A stretch of DNA of 38,813 nucleotides from Prorocentrum cordatum (taxonomy: Eukaryota > Sar > Dinophyceae > Prorocentrales > Prorocentraceae), in contig CAUYUJ010014342.1 of NCBI GenBank assembly GCA_963575745.1, forward strand, positions 131,774-170,586, read 5' to 3'. Numbering within the stretch: position 1 is the first letter of the stretch; every line of letters starts with the position of its first letter. This document shows positions 1 to 10,997 of this stretch, piece after piece. The translations under genes were made by a program, and so were the position numbers. The notes beneath the pieces are model-generated. The model was not told the origin of the DNA. It ran no database searches and worked only from the letters and a program-made list of their open reading frames with translations.

Positions 1-99
1 GAGGAGCGTGTTTGAGGTTGCGATGGTCGCGGTGATCCTACTGACCATCACGATGCTGGTGACGACGGTTACGGCGACAAGGATGATAATGAGGATACT

Positions 100-227
100 A
101 CTCATGATTATGATGCTGCTGTTGCTGCAGATCCGGATGTTGCTGATGATGCTTATGCTGATGATGATGACGATGCTGATGCTGATGATGATGATAATGA
201 TGCTGCTGTTGACGACGACGCCGCTGG

Positions 228-279
<52 letters not shown>

Positions 280-336
280 AGTGCTGCAGGGTAGTGAGGA
301 TGATGACTAGTGGTGATGCTGCGGCTGCTGCTGCTG

Positions 337-397
<61 letters not shown>

Positions 398-403
398 GGA
401 TGC

Positions 404-439
<36 letters not shown>

Positions 440-507
440 GGAGGAGGAGGAGGAGGAGGAGGAGGAGGAGGAGGAGGAGGAGGAGGGGGAGCAGGAGGAG
501 GAGGACG
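100..507. repeat. Compound GAT / GAG microsatellite
   Basis: Trinucleotide repeats read directly. Runs of GAT lie at about 228-279 and 338-437, then pure GAG at about 438-486, with an impure purine-rich tail to 507. The preceding bases from about 100 are a degraded GATGCT-type version. The open frames across it encode only poly-Asp/Glu, poly-Met or, on the other strand, poly-Leu/His, which is what a simple repeat gives in any frame. No gene is claimed. Confidence 0.95.
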
Positions 508-899
508 CCCGTCACATGTGTCATCTTTCGTTTTCACTCATTAAGGTGTCTTTCATGAAGCTCATTCGGGCTCTCTTGGGGCTGTTAGGCCACTTGGGCT
601 TCTTCGGGCCCTACCGGGGGTCCTCTTCTGGCCCAGTTGCGCAATCTTTTTGACCGTCTGGAGGCTATCGTCGGCTACGTTGGGGCCATTCAGGGGGTAT
701 CGATACATTGTGTTTCAGGAGGGATCGTTGCCTCGGGAGTGCGGATCCATAGTTTGTGTGGAAGCGCGGACAAGGGAGAAGGGAAGGCCATGCATGCCCA
801 GGAGGAGGAGGGGGCCCGCTTAGAAGATTACGCAGACCGTTTCAGGCAGCACTTGGCATTCTACCACAACTCAGCGTGCTAGGGGACACTGGCAGATTT
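508..899. other. Spacer with a trace of CTTGGG-type repeat
   Basis: No gene is seen. Bases about 568-620 contain short CTCTTGGGG / CACTTGGGC modules like those dominating 22-24.6 kb. The remainder, to the first satellite unit near 900, has no recognisable feature. Confidence 0.5.
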
Positions 900-1725
900 G
901 TAGACTTCAGAATCACACTGCTATCGGCTGACTTAAGTGATGCAGTACGATCTGACCGCTGTTGCTTGGACTCATTCTGAGCATGGTGCCCGAGAGAACC
1001 TCAGTGGCTGCCTGCGGCTTGCATTGTCAGGATGTGGTTTCGAGACAGCTTCGAAGTGGCCGAAAGATCAGAACTGTAAAGCTGGGCTGACTGCTGATGC
1101 ATTGCTTTCCACCTTGATCTCTGAGGGTCTTGCAATGGCGCTCTTTCCACATATGGAGAGCTCAAGTTGGGCAGACATCTTGTCGTGGTATTCCGGTGGC
1201 TGGCAGTTGATGTCAACCGCTGGGAAACAGTCAGTCGCGCATGTATGTCCAGATTGTGGCATTACGCTATGGAGGAGCTTGCCCCAATCAGGGGTAGGAT
1301 GTTCACGGAATCATGTTTGCTATCGGCTGAGTCCTTGCGATTCAATGCGATTTGACCCCTGTTGTTTGGAGCTCCTTATGAGCATGGTGCCCGAGTGAAT
1401 GTGAGTGGCTGCCTATGACTTGCATTGTCAGGATGTGTCGTTGAGACAGCTTCGCAGTGGCCCAATGATCAGAACTGTAAAGCTTTAGCTGACTGCTGAT
1501 GCATTCCTTTCCACCTTGATCTCTGAGGGTCGTGCGATGGCGCTCTATCTATGTACGGAGAGCTTAGTTCGGGCAGACGCGTCTTCATTGTATTTCAGCG
1601 GGGGGCCTTTGATAGTAAGTTAGTCGTGGATTCATTCCCAGATTTAGGAATCTCATTGATGGAGCTTGTTCCAATCAGGGGTAGTGTGTTCACTGAAGCA
1701 TGTTTGCTATCAGCTGAGTCCCAGT

Positions 1726-1967
1726 TCGCGTTGACCCAAAAGGAGGTCCTGCGAAAAGAGGGTGGTGCAAGAGATTTGTGGGGTTGCAGTGGATTTGGGG
1801 TGTGCAATACATCTCCGTGGGCAAAAATATTGCCGGAGTTTCGCGTGCAGTATATTAGTTGTACGGAAATGCAATACGGTTCTCTGGCGCAATACATGTG
1901 CAATTCAATTGTCCCACATCTATTGCACCACCCCCTTTCAGTTGGACCCCACGTTGGGTCAACCACA
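1726..1967. mobile_element. MITE-like foldback element inserted in a satellite unit
   Basis: This 242-bp segment interrupts the satellite landmark CCCAGTGATGCAA. Its outer 47 bases (1726-1772 and 1921-1967) are inverted copies that align without gaps at about 34 of 47 positions, sharing GTTGACCCAA, GTCC and GGGTGGTGCAA. It is flanked by the trinucleotide AGT at 1723-1725 and 1968-1970, consistent with a 3-bp target duplication. Inverted similarity weakly continues inward. There is no coding capacity, so it would be non-autonomous. A 3-bp duplication fits several DNA transposon superfamilies and also introner-type elements; the family is not determined. Confidence 0.6.
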
Positions 1968-3241
1968 AGTGATGCAATGCGATCTGACCCCTGTTGCTTG
2001 GTGCTCCACATGCGCATGGTGCCTGAGGGTACTTGGGTGGCTGCCAGTGGCTTGCATTGTTAGGACGTGTCGTTGAGACAGCTTCGCAGTGGCCTTGTGA
2101 TCAGAACTGTAAAGCTTTCGCTGACTGCTGATGCATTGCTTTCCACCTTGATCTCTGCGGGTCGTGCGATGGAGTTCTGTCCAGATACGGAGCGCTCAGT
2201 TCGGGCAGACGCGTTGTCGTCTCATTTCAGCGGCCTGCTTTTGATGCCAACCGCTGGGAATAAGTTAGCTGTGGATGGTTTATTTCACGATGTGCGAATC
2301 ACACAGAAGGAGTTCGTTCCAATCAGGGGTAGGATGTTCACGGAATCATGTTTGCTATCGGCTGAGTCTCTGCGATGCAATGTGATTTTACCACTGTTGT
2401 TTGGAGCTCCTTATGAGCATGGTGCCCGAGTGAACGTGAGTGGCTGTCTATGGCTTGCGTTGTCAGGATGTGTCGTTGAGACAGCTTCGCAGTGGCCCAA
2501 TGATCAGAACTGCAAAGCTTTAGCTGACTGCTGATGCATTGCTTTCCACCTTGATCTCTGAGGGTCTTGCAATGGCGCTCTGTCCAGAGAGCTCAGTTCG
2601 GGCAGAAGCGTTGTCGTGGTTTTCGAGCGTCTGTCCTCGATGCCAACCCCTGGGATCAATTAATCGCGCATGTATTCCCTGAATTTGAACTCTTACTGAT
2701 GGAACTTGTTACAGCCAGGTGTAGGATGTTAACCGAATCAGTTTTGCTATCGGCTGAGTCTTTGCGATGCAATGCGATCTGACCCCTGTTGCTTGGAGCT
2801 CCTTCTGAGCATGGTGCCCGAGTGAACTTGAGTGGCTGTCGGTGGCTTGCATTGCAAGGATGTGGGGTCGAGACAGCTTCTCAGTGGCCCAGTGATCAGA
2901 ACTGTAAAGCTTTAGCTGACTGCTGATGCATTGCTTTCCACCTTGATCTCTGAGGGTCGTGCGATGGAGCTCTATCCAGATTGCAGAGAGCTCAGTTCGT
3001 GCAGAAGCGTTGCCATGGTATTCGAGCATCTGTGCTTGATGCAAAACCCTGGGATTGATTCAGTCGCGCATGGAGTCCCTGATTTTGAGCTCACACTGAG
3101 GAAGCTTGTTACAACCATGTGTAGGATGTTCACCGAATCAGTTTTGCTATCTGCTAAGTCCGTTTGATGCAATGCGATCTGACCCCTGTTGTTTGGAGCT
3201 CCTTCTGAGCATGGTGCCTCAGTGAACTTGAGTGGCTGCCT

Positions 3242-3393
3242 GTTGGGTCAACCACAAGTGATGCAATGCGATCTGACCCCTGTTGCTTGGTGCTCCACAT
3301 GCGCATGGTGCCTGAGGGTACTTGGGTGGCTGCCAGTGGCTTGCATTGTTAGGACGTGTCGTTGAGACAGCTTCGCAGTGGCCCTGTGATCAG
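3242..3393 (+). repeat. Duplicate of 1953-2104 carrying the foldback element's end
   Basis: The segment matches 1953-2104 almost base for base (offset 1,289). It starts inside the right terminal repeat of the foldback element (GTTGGGTCAACCACA) and runs on into satellite sequence. Upstream of 3242 the sequence is ordinary satellite (GTGGCTGCCTGT), so the junction is a recombination breakpoint. The copy was therefore made after the element had inserted. Confidence 0.8.
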
Positions 3394-3995
3394 TGCTGAA
3401 AAGTTCTTGATCTCTGAGGGTCGTGCGATGGAGCTCTATCCAGATACGGGGAGTTCAGTTCGGAAAGACGCGTTGTCGTGGTATGTCCAGCGGCCAGCCT
3501 TTGATGCTGACCGCGGGGAATACGTCAGTCGAGCATGCATGTGCAGATTGTGGTATCAATCTGAAGGAGCTTGTCCAATTAGGAGTAGGATGTTCACCGA
3601 ATCATGTTTGCTATCGGTTGAGTCCTTGTGATGCAATGCGATCTGACCCCTGTTGTTTGGAGCTCTGCTGAGCATGCTGCCCGAGTGAACTTGAGTGGCT
3701 GCCTGTAGCTTGCGCTGTCAGGATGTGTCGTTGAAACAGCTTCGCAATGGCCCACTGACTGCTGAGGCATTGCTTTCCACCTTGATATCTGAGGGTCGTG
3801 CGATGGAGCTCTACGCAGGCCATGGAGAACTCAGTTCGGGAAGATGGACGCGTCTTCGTGGTCTTCGAGCTGCGGGCCTTGACATCCAACCGTTGATAAT
3901 AAGTTAGTTGTGCATGTTTGCGCACGATGATCGAATCACACTGAAGGAGCTTCTTCTAGTCAGTGAGAGGATGTTCACCGGATCCTGTTCGCATG

Positions 3996-4855
3996 GAACA
4001 GTGCGTTCGCTCGATGTCCCACTGCACATTTTCATTGGCCCATGGGGCATGCGGCGGACGCAGGCGCAGGCAGTCGCCGCGCGGCCGCATTGTTTGCGCG
4101 CGTCGCGGCGCGCCAAGCGACGTGCACAAGTCCGCGCTCCCCAGCAGAGGCCCATCGCGCGGCGCGGCGGGAGCGCGTCGCGCGCGCCGCGCTTCCGCCG
4201 CGACGGAATGATCGCGCAAATGTTGCGCCTGCCCAGTCGCGGGAAAGAGGAGAAGGCGAGACCGCCGCGGGGTGGTTTCCGGCTCGCCCAGCGTCCGCGC
4301 AGGCGGCGTCCACCATGTTTCGTGTAATGTGCATTTTCCTGCTTCGTCTGCCATCGGAGCGTCTGCGCTGTTGCGCGAAGGCGCGGCGGCCTCGCAGCGC
4401 GTCCGCGCGGGGGCGCCCCGCTCGCGTGATGGGTTCGCACGGCGGAGCTAGCCATGGCGGCCGAGGAGGCTCTCTCTGGCTGCCCTGGGGAAAAAGCGCG
4501 GACAGTGTCGCTGCTTCGCCGGCGTCGCCGCTGCCTGCCCGCCGCGCGGTTTGTTGCCGCAAAGTCGCGCCCGACCGCTCGGACAGTTCTCGCGGCTGTT
4601 CGGGCGCGTCGAGCAGCGGCGACCCTTCATCGCGCGCCCGAGCGCCGCGCGCTGCGCGCGCAACGGGCGGGCGGTGCCTTGCGCTGGCCGCGTCATTTGA
4701 TTGGGTCGCGCTGCGACGGGCGCCGACAGCGCCCAAGGCGCCCGCCCCCTCTCGGAGCCGCTCCCGCGTCGCGCGGCGCGGCGCAGGCTTCGGCGCGCGC
4801 CCGGCGCCGCGGTTGTCGGCGCAAGCTAGCTCCGGTGAGCAGGGTGCCCAGATAA
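3996..4855 (+). repeat. Left direct repeat of the GC-rich insert
   Basis: Matches the right end of the insert. The clearest block is 4,222-4,365 against 7,980-8,121, sharing GCCTGCCC, GAGAAGGCGAG, CCACCATGTTTC and CCATCGGAGCGTCTGCGC; by eye about 85% identical. A second block around TCGCGCTGCGAC (4,706) matches 8,249. The offset falls from 3,756 to 3,543 between the blocks, so the right copy lacks about 210 bp. The first 150 bp also resemble 4,895-5,040, so there is further internal duplication. Confidence 0.6.
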
Positions 4856-5454
4856 TTCGCGCGTGTAGAACTAACTGGTCGCGCTTTGTTCCATCCGGCG
4901 CATTCGCTGGCCCCGAGGGCGAGCATCGGGCGCGGGCGCGGGCGGTCGCCGCGCCGCCGCGTTGCTGGCGCGCGTCGCGGCGCGCCGCAGGCGATGCGCG
5001 CGGGCCCGCGCCCCCCCGGGCGCGGCCAGGGCCCGCCGCGGCGCCGCGCTGGCGCAAACTTCATTTCGTGGTCGGGAGTGCGCTCCGCGCTCGGAATTTG
5101 CGCGCGGGCGTGCGCCGTCGCGCGCGCTGGCCGGCCGTGGCCCCGCGCGCCGCTGCCTGCCCGCCGCGCCTCGTGCTTTGCTTTCGCCGTGCCGTCGCTG
5201 GTTGGCTTGCTCGCCCTGTCGCGTCGTGTCTGCGTGCGTTTGTCGGCTTGCTCGTCTCCTGCGTGCTCGTCTCGACCCTCGCCGTCGGCTCGCTCTTCCT
5301 CGGTTGCTCGTCCTGCTGCGGGCGCCGCCCCGTCGTTCCTGCCGCCTGCCGGCCCCGCGCGCGCGCTCCTCGTCGTCTTGCAAGGCTCGAAGGTTAGGTC
5401 TTCCTCGTGGCTCTCTTGCGTCTCGTTCGACGCCCGCGCCGCTGCCGCAGCCCG

Positions 5455-6180
5455 CCGAACGCAGAGAGCGCGCGAGCGACCGAGCGAGGTCTATAGTTCG
5501 ACGTCCGCGCCGCGTCAGAGCGATGATCTTTCGTGACGCTGGCCGAACGAGGCCTTGCATGGCGTCTGCGCCGCGTCCGAAACGAGGATCGCGATCGAGC
5601 GCCCGCGCGAGGTTCACTTCGAAGTCCGCGCTTCATCTGAGGGGGGATCGCGAGGGATGGACCGAGCGACTTCCCTAGACGTCCGCGCTGCGTCGTCGCG
5701 AGGATCGCTCGCGTTCGGCGCCCGCGCCGCGTCCGAACGTGGGTCGAGAGCGAACGACCGGGCGAGTCCTGCTGGACGTCCGCGCCGCGTCCGGAAGTCG
5801 ATTGCTTGCGACGGGCCGAAAGAGGTCCAGTTCGACGTCTGCGCTGCGTCCGAACGAGGATCGCGAACGAACGACCGAACGAGGTCCAGTCTGCCGACTG
5901 CGCCGCGCCCGAATGTTGGTAGCGAGCGACTGACCGACTGGCCCCGCCTCGTCTCCGCCGCGTCCGCGCGAGAATCGCGAGCGAAAGACCGAGCGAGGTC
6001 TAGGCAATTCTGCGCCGCGTCCGCGCGCGGATCGCGAGCGAACGACCCGGCGTTGTCCCCGCCGACCTCTGCGCCGCGTCCGCGCGAGGGCCGCGAACGA
6101 TCGACCGAGCGATGTCCATGTCGGCGCCCGCGCCGCGCCCGATCGAGGGTCGCAGTCTGTGCTGAACGAGGTCCGGGCCT
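5455..6180 (+). repeat. 60-bp GC-rich minisatellite
   Basis: The core GCGCCGCGTCCG recurs near 5508, 5568, 5628, 5688, 5724, 5782, 5841, 5900, 5955, 6012, 6071 and 6130. The usual spacing is 55-60 bp, with one truncated unit of about 36 bp. Each unit continues GATCGCGAGCGAACGACCGA and GCGAGGTC with variations. Open frames through it (Arg/Ser/Ala-rich) reflect the repeat, not a recognised protein. Confidence 0.85.
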
Positions 6181-6592
6181 GCGGCGCCGCGTTGGGGCGG
6201 GGCGCGGTGGTTAGATCCTCGCGCGCGCGCGACCGCGAGGGGCCTTCTCGTTTCCCGCCGCGCTTCGTGCAGGCTTCGCGAAAACGCGTATTTTGCGCGT
6301 GGCTGACGGCGCGCGTCCGCATCGATGTCGGACGTGCAATTATTCGTGGCCGATGTGGGCGCCCGCGCGAAACGCGACGAGGCGTGTCTCCGCGACGTCA
6401 TCGAGGCGCCTAGCGGGATTTTTTCTCGGTGAGCGCCGCGCGCCTCGCTGGCCCGGGCACCTCGCGCCGCGCGCGCCAGGTCGAGCGGCGCCTTGTCGGG
6501 CTCGAAATCCACGCGAGCTCGTTCGTCGCAAACGGGCTCGGCAGATGGGAAGTGGCATCCCTCGACCGCGCAGTGCAAGCGCGCCGCGGCGA

Positions 6593-7529
6593 ATGCTGCA
6601 GAACTCCGAGGTGGCGACCGCGTCTGCCGCCATCTGTGACGGCGCGTCGGCGCGGGGGTCGGGCGATCCTGTCTCTGCGTTCGTGGATGCGCTCGCGCGC
6701 AAGCCAGCCGCGGCTGCGCGCGTAGACATCGGCGACAGGTTGAGCGCCGTCAGCCTTGCCGAGCTGCCGTCGGCGTGCTGGCCATCGCCGGCGTCGCTGC
6801 TCGACTGGCTCGACAGTCAGGCGCTCGCGCGCGCGGTTCCTGGCGCGGCCCTCTCGCGCGGCGCTTGCCCGAGCGGCTTGGGCCAAATCGGCCCAGTGGA
6901 ACGGCGTAGCGAAACCTTGCGTGCGTGCAGACATGGAAAAGTGGCTGCTCCACTCGGCGGTGCAGAAGCGCGGCGATCAGGCCGTCGCTGGCGCCAGAGA
7001 AGAAGGCGCGATATTTTTGCGCGCGGTCGCTCCCAGCGGCGCCGTGGCATCGCGAGGCGTATCGTTCGTGGCAGGTGCGGTCGCGTGCGACGGGCGGGCC
7101 TTGGCCGCGAGTTTCTCTGGCCGATTGAGTCCGGCGGCTGCGGTGGCGCGCGCGGACGAAGCCGTGCAGACCGCGGTTCGGGCGCCTTGCATCGCGCGGC
7201 CGCCGCCGCGCGACCGGAGCGTTGGCGGGGCAGGGGTTCGAGACTCGTCGGGATCACGCGGGGGTTCAGCTGCGGGGCATCGCGGATCTGCAGCCCCTGC
7301 CACCGCCCTTTCTGGCGCAACTCGCTCGCATGCGCGCTGCGGGGCCCCCGGTCGCGAGTGGCGGGTCTGCCGTGAGTCCGGCGTGTGCCGACTCCAGTGC
7401 CTGCGCGCGCAAGGGTATTTGCGCGGTCTGGCGCGCGCGCGCGCCACCTGTGCCTGGTGGGCTGCGTCGCTGCGCGCAGAGACCCAGGGGCTCCTTGCCG
7501 TCGCAGGAGGGGCGGAGCGACTGGGCTGA
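6593..7529 (+). pseudogene. Coding-like stretch with a frame switch, family unknown
   Basis: From the ATG at 6593 to about 6850 one frame shows the codon-position bias expected of a GC-rich gene: third-position GC about 83%, first about 70%, second about 55%. It encodes an ordinary-looking sequence including SAFVDALARKPAA and SLLDWLDSQALA. Near 6,850-6,880 this character passes to the frame one base on, with ADMEKWLLHSAVQKRGDQ and GVSFVAGAVACDGRALAASF. That frame stays open to a TGA at 7527-7529 and is again largely open after it, to 8,210. The shift could be a disabling indel, a sequencing error or a short intron. No domain was recognised. It sits in the middle of the GC-rich insert and could be its decayed protein. 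Confidence 0.3.
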
Positions 7530-7759
7530 GCGCGCCCGTCTGGGCACCCTTGTGAGCGCGGTGTCGCGAGCCCGCCAGTGCCCCAAGAGTGGTGTGCGGT
7601 GCTGGCCCAGCTTCGCCGCGGGAGAGCTCGGGCGCGAGCGGCAGTTCGCTCAGCCGCCCAGTCGGGCGCGGCCGCCCTGCGCGGCCTATCTGCGCGGCCC
7701 GCGGGATCTCGAGTCAGCGCCGTGCGCCTGGGGCGATCTTTTGAGCTTGTCAGACACTT

Positions 7760-8395
7760 TTCGCGCGCGGGCGCATTCCGGAATGTGTGCGGACGCGCGT
7801 GGGCCGCGCGTGAAGTGATGCGTCTGGACACGCGCGCGCTGCCGGAGGCTGCGCGGGTTCTGAGCGCCCGCGCGCGCGCGCGAGTCGCGAGTCCGCGCGG
7901 CGCCCGCCTGGAAAGGCAGACGGCGCAGCCATCGAGCGGCGCGGCGGGCGCGTGCCTCGCTTGCCGCGCTTCCAAATTCTGTGCCTGCCCGGTCGCAGCA
8001 AAGCAGAGAAGGCGAGGCCGCCGGGCGGTGGTCGCCGGCTGGCCCAGCGCCCGCGCAGGCGGCATCCACCATGTTTCTTGTAACGTGCATTCTCTTGCTC
8101 CGTCTACCATCGGAGCGTCTGCGCATCTGGCGGTGGCGCGGCGCCGCGCCGTTGCGTGCTCGCCGCGGCGCTGCGCGGCGTGGGGCGTGCAGCCCGCGCT
8201 CGGGATTTGACGCCCCCGAGCTCGCCCCGTTTCTAGCCCGTTGCCGCGTCGCGCTGCGACCGGCGCCGAGGCCGCCCAAAGCGCCCGCGCCATCTCGGCG
8301 CGGCACTCGCGCCGCGTGCCGCGGCGCAGGCTCCGGCGCGCGCCCGGCGCTGCGGTTGCCAGCGCAACCCGGGCAAGGGTGTGCGGGGTGTTCAG
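7760..8395 (+). repeat. Right direct repeat of the GC-rich insert
   Basis: Counterpart of 3,996-4,855 in the same orientation. Matching blocks are 7,930-8,150 and 8,245-8,380, including CCACCATGTTTC at 8,067 and TCGCGCTGCGAC at 8,249. The satellite resumes immediately after it. The left limit is uncertain because similarity to the left copy fades upstream of 7,880. Confidence 0.55.
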
Positions 8396-8399
8396 AACA

Positions 8400-10036
8400 T
8401 TTGTGCGTTATTGGCGGAATCCCAGTGATTCAATGCCATATGACTGCTGTTGTTTGGAGCTCTTTCTGAGCATGGTGTCCAAGTGAACTTGAGCGGCTGC
8501 CTGTGGCTTGAATTGGCAGGCTGTGGCGTTCAGGCAGTTTCAGAGTGGTCCAATGATCAGAACCTTTGTCGCTTTCGCTGAATGCTTGTTGCATTGCTTT
8601 CCGCCATGATCTCTGAGGGTCGTGCGATGGAGCTCTATCCAGATTCGGAGAGTTCAGTCCGGGCAGACGCGTTTTCTGTGGTTTTCAAGCGGCCAGCATT
8701 TGATGCCAACCGCTGGAATCATTCAGTCGTGCATGTATGTCCAGATTTTCGAATCGCGTTGCAAGGGCCTTGTCGAATCCGCGGTAGGATGTTCACAGAA
8801 TTATGCTACTATCTGTTTTCAGCGGATTTCTTGTGATGCAGCGAAATCTGACCTCTGTTGCTTGGAGCCTTCTGAGCATTGTGCCCGAGTGAACTTGAGT
8901 TCGTGCGGGAAAGTCACTTCGACAGATGCGTTTCCATGGTGATCCAGCGGCCGGCCTCTGACGCCAACCGGTGGACTTATGTCAGCGCCGCAATTTTTTC
9001 CCGTTGTTTCTCTGTCTTTTTTCCCCCATCGCGATGTTCGAATCACATCGAATGAGCCTGTTCCAATCAGGGGTCGCATATTCACGGGATCATGTTTGCT
9101 ATCGGTTGAATCCCAGTGGTGCAATGCGATCTGACCCTTGTTGCTTGGGCCTTCTTGTGAGCATGGTGCCAAAGTGGTCCTCAGTGGTTGCCAGTGGTTT
9201 GCATTGTCAGGATGCGGCGTTGGGACAGCTTCGCAAGAACCCAATGATCAGAACTGTACAACTTTAGGTGATTGCTTATGCATTACTTTCCACCTTGATC
9301 TCTGCAGGCCGTGGGGATGCTCTGTGTCTAGACTCGGACAGCTCAGTTCGGGCCAGCGCGTTTTTTGTGGTATTCAAGTGGCTGTCTCTTGATGTCAACC
9401 GTTGGGAATAAGCAAATCGCAAATGTATGTCCACATTTTCGGTTCACACAGAAGAAGCTTATTCCGATCAATGGGCAAGGTGTTCACCGAATCATGTTTG
9501 CTATCGGCAGAATCTCAGTGATGCGATGCGATCTGACCCCTGTTGTGTGGAGCTCTTTTTGAGCATGGTGCCCGAGTGAACTTCAATCGCTGCCTGTGGC
9601 TTGCATTGTCAGGATGTGGCGTTGAGACAGCTTCGCAGTGGCCGGAAGATCAGAACTGTAAAGCTTTAGCTGACTGCTGATGCATTGCTTCCCTCCTTGA
9701 TCTCTGAGGGTCGTGCGATGGAGCTCAATCTAGATACGGCGAGCTCAATTCGGGCAGACGCGTTTTCGTGGTATTCTATTGGCGGGCGTTTGAAGTTAGT
9801 CGCTGGAAACAGGTTAGTCGCCCACGTATGTCCAGACAGTCGGATCACATCGGCGGAGTTTGTCGCAATCAAGGGGCGGATGTTCACGGAGTCATGTTTG
9901 CTATCGGCTGGGTCTCAGTGATGCAATGCGATATGACCCCTGTTGCTTGGAGCTCTTTCTGAGCATGGTGCCCGAGTGAATTTCAGTGGCTTCCTGTGGC
10001 TTGCATTGTAAGGATGTTTCGTTCAGGCAGCTTCGC
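8400..10036 (+). repeat. Diverged copies of the ~400-bp satellite (array II)
   Basis: About four degenerate units with the same landmark order as array I. The CTTGATCTCTGAGGGT-type landmark lies near 8,606, 9,294 and 9,696. TGCAATGCGATCTGACCC and GAGCATGGTGCC-type landmarks recur at about 8,430, 9,120, 9,530 and 9,925. The CAGCGGCC...CCGCTGG hairpin region is recognisable but degraded. No conserved open frame exists. Confidence 0.85.
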
Positions 10037-10275
10037 ATAAGGTGATTGTTTTCTTATTCATTGTTTTGCCGATCGGCGGGGGCCCTTGCACCCCCCATCC
10101 CGCCCCATGGAGTAGATCTTGGCTGTTTTTGGCGCCTGTTTCAAGCAGGTGGAGTCTCCCCCATGGGACACACTGTTGCAAACAGTTGCGTTAAGCAGAG
10201 GTCCTGAGCCCGACCCCCCTCCCCCCCTTCCGCCCAATGTCGAAACGCCAAATAAGAAAACGCTCACTAGTCCAG
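10037..10275. other. Non-satellite insert of unknown type
   Basis: The satellite breaks off in the CAGCTTCGCA landmark and resumes at ATATCAGAACTGTAC, leaving about 240 bp of unrelated sequence with C-rich tracts (10,210-10,230). No clear terminal inverted repeat or gene is seen. It may be another small insertion. Confidence 0.4.
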
Positions 10276-10319
10276 ATATCAGAACTGTACTTGCTTTATC
10301 TGACTGCTGATGCATTGCT

Positions 10320-10966
10320 TTCCACCTTGGTCTTTTAGGGTCGTGCCATGGTGCGCCTGTGTGGGGCTGCAAGCCGCACTGGTTTGCAGAGCGACTTTCG
10401 AGCCGGCATCTTTCACATATGAATGCGCAGCGGTTGCCTTGCTATGGTAGTTGCATCCAGCCATCGAGACGGCGATGCTTGTGTTCGTTTTGGTTCTGGT
10501 ATTCGGAAACGACCTGGTTATGAAGGGATGCTAGCATCATTCCCTATCGGCTGAACCCAATGATGTTCCAACGTCTGACCTTGACAAGGGCTTGCTCGTT
10601 GAATGTAAGGCCCTGGTTCTCTTTTTACTTTTCACCCCTCCCCCTTCTCCACAGGGGGAATGAGAGGGGACGGAAGCGCCTGCAGGCTAAACCACCTTCG
10701 CCCAGAGGGTTGGTGAGATTCCGTGGGCGTTTTATAGTTTCTGGCCTCCCTTCAGGCTTGCTGGTGGTGGTCTCATTGTGCGTCCCTTGTGGTTTTCTGA
10801 GGGCTTCATGGGAAGATCTTGGAGCCTTCAGAGGGACGCTGGGCCGCCCTGGTTTGGTCTTCGGACTTCTCGTCGCCATCTTGTTGCTGTCCTTGGCCTT
10901 CTTGGGGCCGTCTAGGCGTCGAAAGCAAAACCAGGGGTGTGTTGTTTGGGCGATACGCGCGGCGAG

Positions 10967-10997
<31 letters not shown>

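Larger units (their letters stand above)
900..3988 (+). repeat. Diverged copies of the ~400-bp satellite (array I)
   Basis: Seven or eight degenerate units share ordered landmarks with the young array at 11.6-20.7 kb: GATGTTCACCGAATCATG, then TGATGCAATGCGATCTGACC, GAGACAGCTTCGCAGTGG, and CCACCTTGATCTCTGAGGGT. The last landmark occurs near 1,109, 1,511, 2,144, 2,547, 2,939, 3,407 (truncated) and 3,779. Spacing is irregular (about 370-630 bp) because of internal deletions and one 242-bp insertion. The units differ from each other far more than those of the main array, so this is an older part of the same family. Short open frames in it are not conserved between units. Confidence 0.88.
3990..8400. 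mobile_element. GC-extreme insert with direct terminal repeats, of LTR-like layout
   Basis: Sequence turns abruptly GC-rich, with runs of CGCG, between satellite arrays I and II. The satellite stops near GATGTTCACCGGATCCTG on the left and resumes near GGTGTTCAGAACATTTG on the right. These correspond to the same phase of the unit, so this behaves as one insertion. The two ends carry diverged direct repeats (listed separately), with a 60-bp minisatellite and a coding-like stretch between them. Layout resembles an LTR element, but no TG...CA ends, primer-binding site, protease, reverse transcriptase or integrase motif was recognised. The very long Ala/Arg-rich open frames on both strands are expected from base composition. 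Confidence 0.4.

Noticed and set aside
153-653. Open frames of poly-Asp/Glu, poly-Leu and poly-His at the start
   Set aside because: Direct translation of GAT/GAG microsatellites; several frames and both strands are open at once.
4032-5397. Overlapping 341- and 451-residue frames on opposite strands
   Set aside because: Stop codons are rare in such GC-rich DNA; both are Ala/Arg/Pro-rich, have no domain, and overlap the direct-repeat and duplicated segments.
6977-8293. 438-residue reverse-strand frame
   Set aside because: Arg/Ala/Pro-rich composition and overlap with a better coding-biased forward stretch and a repeat end.
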